Shown piece after piece: positions 8,964 through 16,811 of a stretch of DNA of 40,119 nt. The notes below the pieces were generated by a model. It ran no database searches, was not told the DNA's origin, and saw only the letters and a program-made list of their open reading frames with translations. A program made the translations under genes and the position numbers. Positions within the stretch are counted from its first letter, which is position 1, and every line of letters begins with the position of its first letter. Source of the stretch: Candidatus Saccharimonadota bacterium (lineage in GTDB: Bacteria; Patescibacteriota; Saccharimonadia; Saccharimonadales; Saccharimonadaceae); assembly GCA_027312225.1 (NCBI GenBank), contig DAICXK010000008.1, forward strand, positions 1 through 40,119. The letters are read 5' to 3'.

Positions 8964-9722
8964 ATGAGGGTGATGAAACAGCGTGGCTTTACTGTTATAG
9001 AGACGATGCTCTTCTTGGCGATCTCCGCTGTCTTGACGGTTGCTATATTGGCGACGACAGGCGTGTCGATCAGCACGCAACGCTACAAAGACGCAGTTGC
9101 CACCCTACAGTCTGATATCCAACAGCAATATGAAGACGCTCTCTCAATAAAGAATAGCCGTCAAGATGGCGGTGCAACCCCTAGTGATTGCACGGGTGAC
9201 CGTGGCCAAACAGGCTGTATCTTGATGGGAAAACTGATGACGATTACCCATGATGGAAGAATGACGCAGTATGTGGTGTATGGACGTGAGCCGGAGCCAC
9301 CACTTAGCGAGTCAATTACAAATGAGTATCAGGTCATGCGGGCATATAATCCGCGCATAGTAGAGTCATCAGCACAGGCGAAAACGATGGAGTGGGGTAC
9401 AGGCATTTCATGGCCGGAGTTTTTCCCTCCCGGGACGCCAGACCCCCGATACGCGACAAACCGTGACATGGGTATTCTTATTATTCGCTCACCACGATCA
9501 GGAATCGTCTATACATTTACAAAAGATAATGCGGTTGCAAATGCAGGAACAAGCTTTAACGCTATGATTGATGCAACGGCTCGTGGTCGACGAACGATTT
9601 GTGTTGCGCCGTCTGGGTGGGTGGTCAATGACAGGATGTCAGTAACGATTGCGGCTAATGCTTCGTCTGCCGGTGCGGTTGAAGTACGAACAAACCAGCT
9701 AACGACGGAGTTGAAATGTTAA
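8964..9722 (+). CDS. Type IV pseudopilin (minor pilin)
   Basis: The 252-residue protein has a short basic leader and prepilin cleavage motif RG|FTVIETM with Glu at +5, followed by a hydrophobic helix. The large extracytoplasmic domain has several cysteines (for example near residues 73, 80, 213 and 252). It resembles minor pilins of the PilV/FimT/GspH kind that prime or cap the pilus, but the exact subtype is not clear. TATAAT at 8949-8954 ends 9 nt before the ATG, giving a nearly leaderless start. The 3' end overlaps the next gene by 7 bp, so genes from 8964 to 12167 form one minor-pilin operon. Confidence 0.85.
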   Translation: MRVMKQRGFTVIETMLFLAISAVLTVAILATTGVSISTQRYKDAVATLQSDIQQQYEDALSIKNSRQDGGATPSDCTGDRGQTGCILMGKLMTITHDGRMTQYVVYGREPEPPLSESITNEYQVMRAYNPRIVESSAQAKTMEWGTGISWPEFFPPGTPDPRYATNRDMGILIIRSPRSGIVYTFTKDNAVANAGTSFNAMIDATARGRRTICVAPSGWVVNDRMSVTIAANASSAGAVEVRTNQLTTELKC

Positions 9723-10390
9723 AACGGGCACACACGGGTGATACGATGATCGAAGTACTGCTGGCAGTAACGATTTTCTCGGTTGTCGCCGTAACAGGAT
9801 TGACGATTATGAATCAGGGGTCTGCAGCTTCGCAGCGTTCACTCGAGATTACGTTGGTGCGCAACGAGATGGAGGCGCAGGCAACGGCCTTGCGGTTTAT
9901 GTATGATGCTGCATTGGCCCAAAAGAGCTCGGCCAGTTATGACAGTGCGAGTGTGAGCCCCACCAGCCCTGCAGGCAAGTGGAATGCCATCCTTGCCCTT
10001 CGTAAGTCAAGTACCGTCGGGGCTACCCCGTTTGCAAGTATGACGAGCGGCATCAGCTGCATTCGGCCGTCGTCCATTACGAATGCCTTTATCGTCAATC
10101 CAAGGACTGCCTCGCTCTATACGTATACTGCAAATGTAGCGCGTTGGCCAGCGGCAGCTCCCGTATTCTCTCGGGTGCGGTTTGATCCGCCGACTCCTTC
10201 TAATCTGCACCCCACTACTATTCGTAGCGTCGAAGGTATTTGGATAGAAGCCGTTCGACGGGATGCCGCACCTGTCGGTGGGGTAACGGTACCGGGGTAC
10301 ACGGATTTCCATATCAGGGCATGCTGGTCGACGGTTGGACAATCACGTCCCGCAACACTTGGGACGATTGTGAGGTTGTATGAGCCGTAA
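9716..10390 (+). CDS. Type IV pseudopilin with a non-canonical +1 residue
   Basis: The 224-residue protein has leader MLKRAHTG followed by DTMIEVLLAV. This keeps Glu at +5 and the hydrophobic helix but has Asp instead of Phe at +1. PilV/GspI-like proteins often carry a TxIEVL pattern at this position, so it is most likely a PilV/GspI-type minor pilin. It overlaps its neighbours by 7 and 11 bp. The globular domain is rich in Ser, Ala and Arg and has two cysteines. Confidence 0.8.
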   Translation: MLKRAHTGDTMIEVLLAVTIFSVVAVTGLTIMNQGSAASQRSLEITLVRNEMEAQATALRFMYDAALAQKSSASYDSASVSPTSPAGKWNAILALRKSSTVGATPFASMTSGISCIRPSSITNAFIVNPRTASLYTYTANVARWPAAAPVFSRVRFDPPTPSNLHPTTIRSVEGIWIEAVRRDAAPVGGVTVPGYTDFHIRACWSTVGQSRPATLGTIVRLYEP

Positions 10391-11024
10391 TCGATCAGGT
10401 TTTACTCTCGTCGAGCTTATGCTGTCGATGTCGTTTATATCGGTGATGCTGATGGCAATTGCGTTATGTGTCATACAGATATCAACGATATACTCACGAG
10501 GCGAGACAGTTCGTCAGCTCAATCAGGCAATGCGTGTCGTCGCAACTGATCTCGAGAACACAACAGCTATCTCGCATCCATTCGATGTCAGCGCTGCTGC
10601 GATTAACGCGGGACGGCTATGTATGGGAAGCTTTACGTATGTGTGGAGTACCCCCACGAGAACTAATACCGTATCCGGCGGCAGTGCGATTCGCTTTGGC
10701 CGCGTCAGTGATCCAGCAAGGTCGCTATGTAATGCAGGGAGCCTCTCGACGACTACCATATCAGGGGATGTGATTGAACTGATGGAAGCTGGTGATCGCA
10801 CGCTTATGGTTCATTCATTTTCAATAACACCGGTCATAGCAGAAAGCGCTGCAGAGCAGAGGATGTATAGTATTACGATGCTGGTCGGAACGAATAATAC
10901 AGCAGCCATTGAAACAACGGCAGACGATGTCGCTGTTTGTCGGTCTCCATCAGATGCAAGTGCAGACTTCACATATTGTGCAATTAATGAATTTACTATT
11001 ACAGTAAGGGCAGGGATAAGGTAG
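10380..11024 (+). CDS. Type IV pseudopilin (PilW/GspJ-like)
   Basis: The 214-residue protein has leader MSRNRSG, cleavage motif SG|FTLVELML with Glu at +5, and a hydrophobic helix to about residue 30. The position after the PilV/GspI-like gene and before the PilX-like gene matches PilV-PilW-PilX or GspI-J-K order, which is the main argument for PilW/GspJ. It has several cysteines in the extracytoplasmic part. It overlaps the preceding gene by 11 bp. Confidence 0.8.
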   Translation: MSRNRSGFTLVELMLSMSFISVMLMAIALCVIQISTIYSRGETVRQLNQAMRVVATDLENTTAISHPFDVSAAAINAGRLCMGSFTYVWSTPTRTNTVSGGSAIRFGRVSDPARSLCNAGSLSTTTISGDVIELMEAGDRTLMVHSFSITPVIAESAAEQRMYSITMLVGTNNTAAIETTADDVAVCRSPSDASADFTYCAINEFTITVRAGIR

Positions 11025-11033
11025 AATAGAAGC

Positions 11034-12167
11034 ATGAGCAATATATCACACCGAAGGGGAGCAGTATCAATCTTTGTGGTTATCTTTACGGCTCTGTTAA
11101 TTACGATTGTCACCGTTAGCTTTGTTCGGCTTATGGTGCGCGATCAGCAACGTGCTTCTGATGGCGACTTATCGAGGAGCGCGTATGACTCGGCAATGGT
11201 AGGAGTTGAAGACGCAAAGCGTGCCCTGACGCGGTATTATACGAACCCTGCGGCCCATGCGAGTGTTGACCTCTCGGCATGCAATGCAATTACGGGATTG
11301 TTGACAGGGAGTCCGTCAACAGACGAAGTGAGGGTACAGACCACTGCAGCAGCAGATAACCAGCTTAATCAGGCCTACACATGTGTTCGGGTATATACGC
11401 AGACCGATGACTATGACCGTGCGGTCGCAGCTGACGAGGCAGCAATGGTACCACTTACGACGCCACCTGATGCCGGCGGAAGCCCACGGCAATTCGACCG
11501 CATCAGGATCCAGTGGTTTATTGAAACTGACTTGACGGGCGCATCACTCAATTTACCTGCATCTGGTACGTCTGTACTGTCTGAGGAGTGGCCAGCAGGA
11601 AGGCCTCCGGTGATTGAGGCGCAGCTGATACAGACGAGCTCGACATTTACGCTTGATCAGTTTGATGCTCGAACGGGCGCCAGCCAAAACACCAACACAC
11701 TATTCTTGTATCCCAAGAGGATCGCCGAGCCTACGGTGTCATTTAACAGTGACCTGCGCCAAACACCAAAGACAACCGTGACGGATGCGGGATGTACGCC
11801 GACTTTCTCTGAGCGGTACTTGTGCGCAATAACGATCCAGGTACCCGCACCTGTTGGCGGGGCGGCAGGGAACCGCAGTAATGCATACCTACGACTTACC
11901 CCTCGCTACAAGGGTGCTCAGGTTCACGTAACACTGTATAACGGGCCAGTACAGCCAGACAACCTTGTCCAATTCGACGGCGTGCAGCCGCGGATTGATT
12001 CGACAGGCCGCGCAGATGACCTATTCAGAAGGGTCGAAGTAAGGGTAGAATCAGGTACAAATGTTGTCTATCCAAATGCAGCGGCTGATGTTAGTGGCAG
12101 TTTCTGTAAGACATTCTCGTTGACTGACCGTGTCGAAGATTATGCCCGCGGTAGTTGTACGCCGTAG
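11034..12167 (+). CDS. PilX/GspK-like minor pilin
   Basis: The 377-residue protein begins MSNISHRRGAVSIFVV with one long N-terminal hydrophobic helix (about 10-32). Like PilX/GspK proteins it carries RG before the helix and lacks the Glu at +5 that other pilins have, which in type II systems marks the tip subunit. The remainder is a large extracytoplasmic domain with a few cysteines. A TAGAAT box at 11022-11027 ends 6 nt before the ATG, so it may also be made from a leaderless message. It converges with the recombinase gene, with 9 bp between the two stops and no clear terminator there. Confidence 0.75.
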   Translation: MSNISHRRGAVSIFVVIFTALLITIVTVSFVRLMVRDQQRASDGDLSRSAYDSAMVGVEDAKRALTRYYTNPAAHASVDLSACNAITGLLTGSPSTDEVRVQTTAAADNQLNQAYTCVRVYTQTDDYDRAVAADEAAMVPLTTPPDAGGSPRQFDRIRIQWFIETDLTGASLNLPASGTSVLSEEWPAGRPPVIEAQLIQTSSTFTLDQFDARTGASQNTNTLFLYPKRIAEPTVSFNSDLRQTPKTTVTDAGCTPTFSERYLCAITIQVPAPVGGAAGNRSNAYLRLTPRYKGAQVHVTLYNGPVQPDNLVQFDGVQPRIDSTGRADDLFRRVEVRVESGTNVVYPNAAADVSGSFCKTFSLTDRVEDYARGSCTP

Positions 12168-12176
12168 GCACCTCTC

Positions 12177-13088
12177 CTAATCTGTGTGGAATTTCTCATA
12201 TGCTTCACGCAAGTGCTGATCGGTGACGTGCGTGTACACCTGGGTCGTTGCAATACTGCTATGTCCTAGCATGCTTTGGACGCTACGGATATCCGCACCG
12301 TTCATGAGAAGATCGGTTGCAAAGCTGTGCCGCATTGTGTGAGGGCTGACATGTTTAGTGATACCGGCAAGGCGTGCATACTTACTCACCATACGCTGGA
12401 TGCTACGCGCGCTGAGACGGCGATAATCACCGGTTGTCGAAGAGATATTATTAGTGCTGTAGCTGAGAAATAAAGGGGGGAGGTTGTCCATCCTGGCTGC
12501 AAGGTATTCGTCGACGTGCCCTGCGGCCGATTGGCTAACAAACACAGGACGATCCTTCTGTCCTTTTCCTCGTACCGTGAACTCACGCCGCTTTGTATTG
12601 ATATGGTCGCGATTAAGATTGACGAGCTCGGATACACGAAGTCCACTTGAGAAGAGCAATTCTACGATTGCACGATCCCGAAGACCAGTTTCATCTGAAC
12701 AATTAATTTGTTCAATAAGGCGAGTAATCTCGTCGTAATGAAGAAAGGTAACTTGCTTGCGGCTTACCTTTGGAAGGATGATCTTCTCTGGGCTTAGTGA
12801 TGGAATATCGCGATTTGATAGGTATCTGAGGAACCCGCGTAAGGCAACAAGGTGGTAGTTCTGAGTGATAAGAGCAAGCTCTTCGCCTTGGTCGTTCGTG
12901 TGTCGATTGAGCCAGATACGGTATTTACGGATTTGTTCTTGAGTGATTTTCTCGACAGGAATGTTTCCTAAAAACTCAACAAGACGCTCGAGGTACCGTT
13001 TGTAATTCTCGGCTGTCTTGGCAGACCGTCCACCTTCTACTTCAAGGTGTTCGACGTAGTCTAGTATCATGTCGGACAAATCATGCAT
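12177..13088 (-). CDS. xerC: Tyrosine recombinase of the XerC/XerD type
   Basis: Site-specific recombinase expected to resolve chromosome dimers. The ~303-residue form from ATG 13088 has an N-terminal SAM-like core-binding domain (about 1-90) and a C-terminal catalytic domain. All catalytic residues are present: R151 (SSGLRVSE), K175 (VRGKGQK), H250 and R253 (HTMRHSF), H276 (GHSS) and nucleophile Y285 (TQVYTHV). Length and motifs match XerC/XerD rather than a phage integrase. I prefer ATG 13088 over TTG 13127 or ATG 13106 because a TACACT box on the minus strand (13095-13100) ends 6 nt upstream. It is the only recombinase in view, so it could also act at non-dif sites. XerC versus XerD cannot be decided here. 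Confidence 0.88.
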   Translation of the reverse strand: MHDLSDMILDYVEHLEVEGGRSAKTAENYKRYLERLVEFLGNIPVEKITQEQIRKYRIWLNRHTNDQGEELALITQNYHLVALRGFLRYLSNRDIPSLSPEKIILPKVSRKQVTFLHYDEITRLIEQINCSDETGLRDRAIVELLFSSGLRVSELVNLNRDHINTKRREFTVRGKGQKDRPVFVSQSAAGHVDEYLAARMDNLPPLFLSYSTNNISSTTGDYRRLSARSIQRMVSKYARLAGITKHVSPHTMRHSFATDLLMNGADIRSVQSMLGHSSIATTQVYTHVTDQHLREAYEKFHTD

Positions 13089-13154
13089 ACCTCTAGTGTA
13101 CTTCATAAGTAGCAAGGTTTGATACAATGGGATAGATACATAACGAGGAGAAGT

Positions 13155-13667
13155 ATGAAGCGAACAAGTACAATGCAGCAGACGCTAGTATTATTCAAAC
13201 CGGACACCGTGCAGCGAGGGCTCGTTGGTGAGATCTTGACCCGATTTGAGCGTGTGGGACTAAAGATTGTCGGTACCAAGATGATCTTTCCTGATCGAGA
13301 TCATTACTACAAGCATTACGAGGATATTGGCCAGATGGTAACACGTCGTGGACAGAAGGCGTTTGACGTTACCCTGACGATGATGCAGACCGGCCCAGTG
13401 GTTGCAATGGTGTTTGAGGGTGTTGAAGCCGTCGCGCTGGTACGCAAGATGGTCGGTGGAACCGAGCCAAAGAGCGCGCTACCTGGTACAATTCGCGGTG
13501 ATTTTAGCCACATGAGCTTTGAATATGCTGATGCTGAAGAGAAGGGTATTCCAAACCTTATCCATGCAAGTGGCGATCCAGCCGAAGCCGAGCAAGAGAT
13601 CGGTCATTGGTTCAGCGAGCAAGAGTTGTTCAGCTACGAGCTTGCGCACGAGAAGTTTACTCGCTAA
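13155..13667 (+). CDS. ndk: Nucleoside diphosphate kinase
   Basis: Transfers the gamma phosphate from ATP to nucleoside diphosphates through a phospho-histidine. The 170-residue product starts with TLVLFKPDTVQRGLVGEI and keeps the active-site His in NLIHASGD (residue 137) and the GDFS loop. It is about 30 residues longer than the usual 140, with an insertion between GDFS and the active-site His (HMSFEYADAEEKGIP region). That insertion is typical of some archaeal and deep-branching forms. ATG 13155 follows GAGGAG closely. A TACAAT box lies upstream at 13123-13128. Confidence 0.95.
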   Translation: MKRTSTMQQTLVLFKPDTVQRGLVGEILTRFERVGLKIVGTKMIFPDRDHYYKHYEDIGQMVTRRGQKAFDVTLTMMQTGPVVAMVFEGVEAVALVRKMVGGTEPKSALPGTIRGDFSHMSFEYADAEEKGIPNLIHASGDPAEAEQEIGHWFSEQELFSYELAHEKFTR

Positions 13668-13700
13668 AGGTGTTACAATGGGGCAGGCGCAGCCCCATCT

Positions 13701-13777
13701 GCCTCGGTAGCTCAATTGGATAGAGCAGTTCCGTCCTAAGGAAAAGGTTGCAGGTTCGACTCCTGCCCGGGGTACCA
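13701..13777 (+). tRNA. tRNA-Arg (CCT)
   Basis: A full cloverleaf with encoded CCA (13775-13777): acceptor GCCTCGG with CCGGGGT (two G-U pairs), D arm GCTC/GAGC, anticodon loop GTCCTAA giving CCT, T loop TTCGACT. The top anticodon-stem pair (27-43) is a G-A mismatch. A TACAAT box at 13674-13679 and a short ATGGGGC/GCCCCAT hairpin lie just upstream. Confidence 0.95.
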
Positions 13778-13818
13778 ACGCAAACACCACCTCCTTCCAG
13801 GGGTGGTGTTTGCGTTGG
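13775..13818 (+). terminator. Long hairpin beginning at the tRNA-Arg CCA
   Basis: A perfect 17-bp inverted repeat (CCAACGCAAACACCACC and its complement, 10-nt loop) whose 5' arm begins with the CCA of the tRNA. It has no long T-run after it but the 3' arm is T-rich. Most likely a terminator or 3' processing signal. Confidence 0.65.
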
Positions 13819-13894
13819 TGGGTCGCAGTATGGCCTGCAAGGTTCGTTCTATGGGAGTGCCGCTGACATGAGGTGTTTATGCTAAACTGGACAT

Positions 13895-14437
13895 ATGGGG
13901 CGAAAAGAACCGTCAAAACAAGTCGAGTTTAATGGTCAGCGTGATGGCGAGGAGGTCCAGTTTGTATTTCGTCGGCACATTATTGCCATGCGAAAAGGTT
14001 TTTATTGTTTGTTGGTGCCACTTGCGCTAACCTCGATCCCACCATTGATATGGCAGACGAATCTTTATCTGTTCTTATTACCGCTTGGGGGGTTAGCATT
14101 AGGGCTGGTCCTATTTAGCTATCATTTCTTAATGTGGCGCTACACCTACTATATTGTGACCGACCAGCGTATCAGGCAAGTGACGCAAAAAGGGTTCTTT
14201 GGTACCGATGTTATCGAGCTGCGTCTATCGAAGATACAAAACATTAGCTATAATATACCAGGGTTCTTTGGTGAAGTTTTTCACTTTGGAACCATCGTCA
14301 TACAGACATTCGTCGGAGATCTCGTGATTAATAACGTTGATCACCCAGAAGATACATATAACAAGCTGCAAGATGTCGTCGACACGGCCGCAAGCCAGCA
14401 GGAGAACTATGAAGAAGATAATCCAGAAATTGCGTAA
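13895..14437 (+). CDS. Membrane protein with a bacterial PH domain
   Basis: The 180-residue protein has two adjacent transmembrane helices (about 33-52 and 57-80) followed by YYIVTDQRIRQVTQKGFFGTDVIELRLSKIQNI, which is the typical start of the bPH2 (YdbS-like) domain (described by motif, about residues 87-170). Such proteins are membrane-associated, with poorly defined function. A TAAACT box at 13883-13888 ends 6 nt before the ATG, so the mRNA may be leaderless. The gene overlaps the foldase gene, whose own ATG with GGAG lies inside the last 30 bp. Confidence 0.85.
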   Translation: MGRKEPSKQVEFNGQRDGEEVQFVFRRHIIAMRKGFYCLLVPLALTSIPPLIWQTNLYLFLLPLGGLALGLVLFSYHFLMWRYTYYIVTDQRIRQVTQKGFFGTDVIELRLSKIQNISYNIPGFFGEVFHFGTIVIQTFVGDLVINNVDHPEDTYNKLQDVVDTAASQQENYEEDNPEIA

Positions 14438-15479
14438 GGGAGAGATTCCAGAGCCACCGAGCCGAATTACAAATGACACCGTTAGCGAGTATCGTAAGCG
14501 CGTGCTTGCGGGTGGGCGAAAGTTCAAGTATCCCATTCAGTATTCTCGTCACAAGCTTGTCATTAATACGGTCATTATTAGCGCGTTGGCACTGGTGCTC
14601 GTCTTGATTATTGGCTGGTGGCAACTTTACCCGCGTCAAAATATGAGCGAATTCGCATATCGGGTTGTTGCGGTGGTGCCGCTACCAGTGGCTAATGTGA
14701 ACGGCGAGAGCGTCCGGTACAGCGATTATTTGATGAAACTTCGGAGTGCCGAACATTACCTGCGCCAGAAAGAGAAAGCGACACTCACAGGCAATGATGG
14801 CGTACGACAAATTAGCTACCTCAAACAGCAGGCGATGAACGATACGATTGCTGATGCGTACGCGACCCAGCTTGCGCGTTCAAAAGGCATTGTCGTGAGT
14901 GATGATGAGCTAGCGAATTTCTTGCGCTCCCAGCGACAGTCTGAGGATGGTGAAATCTCAGAGCGCACATACTATGCGGTGATCAAGGATTATTACAACT
15001 GGAGTTCAGAAGAGTACGCGCATACGATGAGGGCAAAGCTGCTCCGACAAAAGGTATCATACGAAATCGATGAAACTGCCCGAGAGATCGCAACGTCAGC
15101 AGGCAAGCTAGTGAACGCGGCTGGCGACAAGCCATGGGCAGTTGTCGTGCAAGAGAATGCCAAATCACTGCCAGGCGTTACCTATGGTGCCTCTGGCTTG
15201 GTCCCCCGTACAAATCAAGATGGTGGGCTTGCGGTCCAGGCTGCGCAGCTTAAGAAAGGGGAGATATCAAAACCGGTCACGTCCCTCAACGGAGATGGTT
15301 ACTATATCATTCGTCTTGTTGATAGCAACGATACACAAGTAAGTTATGAGTTTGTAAAGATTCCCCTGACCACTTTTCAACGCCAGCTTGATGCGCTGTA
15401 CGGCGATAACAAGATAAAAATCCATATCGATGTACCATTTAGGGACGAGCAAGGAGGGCAGACAGATGAACGCCAGTAA
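14409..15479 (+). CDS. Membrane-anchored parvulin-type peptidyl-prolyl isomerase (PrsA/SurA-like)
   Basis: Extracytoplasmic foldase. The 356-residue protein has a basic cytoplasmic N-terminus, one transmembrane helix (about 50-72) and a SurA/PrsA N-terminal domain opening with VANVNGESVRYSDYL. A rotamase domain follows toward the C-terminus, with YGASGLVPRTNQDGGLAVQAAQ, LKKGEISKPVTS and GYYIIRLVD strands. ATG 14409 is preceded by GGAG. Upstream in-frame starts lie inside the PH-domain gene and lack a ribosome site. Together with the PH gene and SOD it forms a short operon. It would help fold exported proteins such as pilins, which is inference. Confidence 0.88.
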   Translation: MKKIIQKLRKGEIPEPPSRITNDTVSEYRKRVLAGGRKFKYPIQYSRHKLVINTVIISALALVLVLIIGWWQLYPRQNMSEFAYRVVAVVPLPVANVNGESVRYSDYLMKLRSAEHYLRQKEKATLTGNDGVRQISYLKQQAMNDTIADAYATQLARSKGIVVSDDELANFLRSQRQSEDGEISERTYYAVIKDYYNWSSEEYAHTMRAKLLRQKVSYEIDETAREIATSAGKLVNAAGDKPWAVVVQENAKSLPGVTYGASGLVPRTNQDGGLAVQAAQLKKGEISKPVTSLNGDGYYIIRLVDSNDTQVSYEFVKIPLTTFQRQLDALYGDNKIKIHIDVPFRDEQGGQTDERQ

Positions 15480-16080
15480 TAATTACCCTTTTACTCTTCC
15501 TGATCTTCCATATGGATATGATGATCTTGGCGAGCATATCAGCGGTGACATTATGCGCCTTCATCATGATAAGCACCATAATGCATACGTTGATAAACTG
15601 AACGAAGCGGTGGTGAGTGCGCCAGCACTACAGGGACTACCGTTAGTCTCGTTGCTTCGGAATCTTGCGACTATTCCTGATGAGGTGCGAACTGCTGTTC
15701 GTAACAACGGAGGTGGACATTATAACCACAGCTTGTTCTGGCAATGGATGTCGCCTCAGGGCGGCGGTGAGCCTGGTGGTGAGCTCGGAGAGCAAATCGT
15801 CCGCGCACACGGCAGCTACCAGCAGTTTGTTGATACCTTTAGCCAAAAAGCGCTCGGTGTATTTGGTAGTGGCTGGGTGTGGCTGCAGCCAGATATGACA
15901 ATCGTAACGACACCAAACCAAGATAATCCGGTGATGCAGGGTGGTGATGAGCCGTTGCTTGGCCTTGATGTCTGGGAACATGCGTACTATTTGGATTATC
16001 AAAACCGACGCGCAGACTATGTGAAGGCGTGGTGGGATGTAGTGAACTGGCAGTTTGTGGAGGAGCGATACAAGGGATAG
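15466..16080 (+). CDS. sodB: Superoxide dismutase, Fe/Mn family
   Basis: Converts superoxide to oxygen and hydrogen peroxide. The 204-residue protein starts FTLPDLPYGYDDLGEHIS. Its four metal ligands lie in the HHDKHHNAYV motif (His33), GHYNHSLFWQWM (second His), and GLDVWEHAYYLDY (Asp and His). Length is normal for the family. Fe versus Mn preference cannot be fixed by eye. ATG 15466 follows a strong AAGGAGG at 15451-15457 and overlaps the foldase gene by 14 bp. The two are probably co-translated, and a shared terminator follows at 16118-16163. Confidence 0.95.
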   Translation: MNASNNYPFTLPDLPYGYDDLGEHISGDIMRLHHDKHHNAYVDKLNEAVVSAPALQGLPLVSLLRNLATIPDEVRTAVRNNGGGHYNHSLFWQWMSPQGGGEPGGELGEQIVRAHGSYQQFVDTFSQKALGVFGSGWVWLQPDMTIVTTPNQDNPVMQGGDEPLLGLDVWEHAYYLDYQNRRADYVKAWWDVVNWQFVEERYKG

Positions 16081-16117
16081 GGTTTTAATCTCATTCGCTC
16101 CACGACCCGGCGAAGGT

Positions 16118-16163
16118 GCGCCATAGAAAATACCCACCATTTGGTGGGTATTTTCTATGGCGC
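16118..16163. terminator. Bidirectional terminator between sod and tRNA-Asp
   Basis: A perfect 21-bp stem with ATTT loop. The arms are GCGCCATAGAAAATACCCACC and its complement (each named by position: 16118-16138 and 16143-16163). It serves sod on the plus strand and tRNA-Asp on the minus strand. The right arm runs into the CCA and the last acceptor bases of tRNA-Asp. Confidence 0.8.
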
Positions 16164-16233
16164 GCTCGACCGGATTTGAACCGGCGATCTCCTCCGTGAC
16201 AGGGAGGCGTGATAACCCCTTCACTACGAGCGC
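16158..16233 (-). tRNA. tRNA-Asp (GTC)
   Basis: Cloverleaf read on the minus strand: acceptor GCGCTCG/CGAGCGC, anticodon stem CCTCC/GGAGG with loop CTGTCAC (GTC), T arm CCGG TTCAAAT CCGG, discriminator G and encoded CCA (16158-16160). Confidence 0.96.
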
Positions 16234-16322
16234 AGACGGGTCGTTACGACTTAGGCTATGATAGCAAATAAGTGTCTCTGTTGCAAGGCCGGCCGACGGT
16301 TTATTTATCGTGGTATAACTGG

Positions 16323-16328
16323 TATACT
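16323..16328 (+). promoter_or_regulatory. -10 box for tRNA-Thr
   Basis: TATACT 17 nt before the mature tRNA-Thr 5' end. No convincing -35 was seen. Confidence 0.55.
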
Positions 16329-16344
16329 TTATCGGTAGGAGCAC

Positions 16345-16420
16345 GCCGCCTTAGCTCAGTTGGTAGAGCGACACATTCGTAACGTGTAGGTCGCCGGTTC
16401 AATCCCGGCAGGCGGCTCCA
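16345..16420 (+). tRNA. tRNA-Thr (CGT)
   Basis: Acceptor GCCGCCT/AGGCGGC, anticodon stem ACACA/CGTGT... with loop TTCGTAA (CGT), T loop TTCAATC, discriminator U (T at 16417) and encoded CCA. The U73 discriminator is the base that would pair with the TGGA bulge of the thrS T-box. The membrane-protein gene begins 18 bp downstream without a terminator, so it may be co-transcribed. Confidence 0.96.
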
Positions 16421-16438
16421 TAGCAAGAAAAGACCACT

Positions 16439-16807
16439 ATGAAACATCATATATTCGGCGCATTCAAACAACTCCCAAAGCACAAGCGACTCTTGTGGCT
16501 CTTGGTTGTCTTGGCAATCTTTTCACTTGCTGTCGCAGTCTTTATTGGTATGACGATTGAACCAAGTGAACTTCGTATCATTACTCATTACACTGCCTAT
16601 GGGAGCACGCATTTCTATCGAGACCAGTGGGTATATATGATCAGCTTTATCGTATTTATCGTCATGGTGGCCATTTTAGGAGTTGGCGTCTCTCTCAAGC
16701 TACTTCGCCAAGATCGTGAAGTGCTCGCCTTGCTCTACGGATGGATAAGTATTGGACTTGTTGCGATGACGCTTATCACCTATATTCATCTGACAAGGTT
16801 TATATAG
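16439..16807 (+). CDS. Small three-helix membrane protein
   Basis: The 122-residue protein has three predicted transmembrane helices (about 19-38, 66-86 and 97-116) with an extracytoplasmic stretch between the first two. I recognise no family. It ends 4 bp before the glycosyltransferase gene, so it is probably an accessory subunit or topology partner of that enzyme. This is inferred only from position. There is no clear Shine-Dalgarno sequence. Expression may start from the tRNA-Thr promoter. Confidence 0.8.
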   Translation: MKHHIFGAFKQLPKHKRLLWLLVVLAIFSLAVAVFIGMTIEPSELRIITHYTAYGSTHFYRDQWVYMISFIVFIVMVAILGVGVSLKLLRQDREVLALLYGWISIGLVAMTLITYIHLTRFI

Positions 16808-16811
16808 CGCG

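Noticed and set aside
15643-16344. Minus-strand frame of 233 codons
   Set aside because: It runs antisense through sod, across the terminator and through tRNA-Asp.
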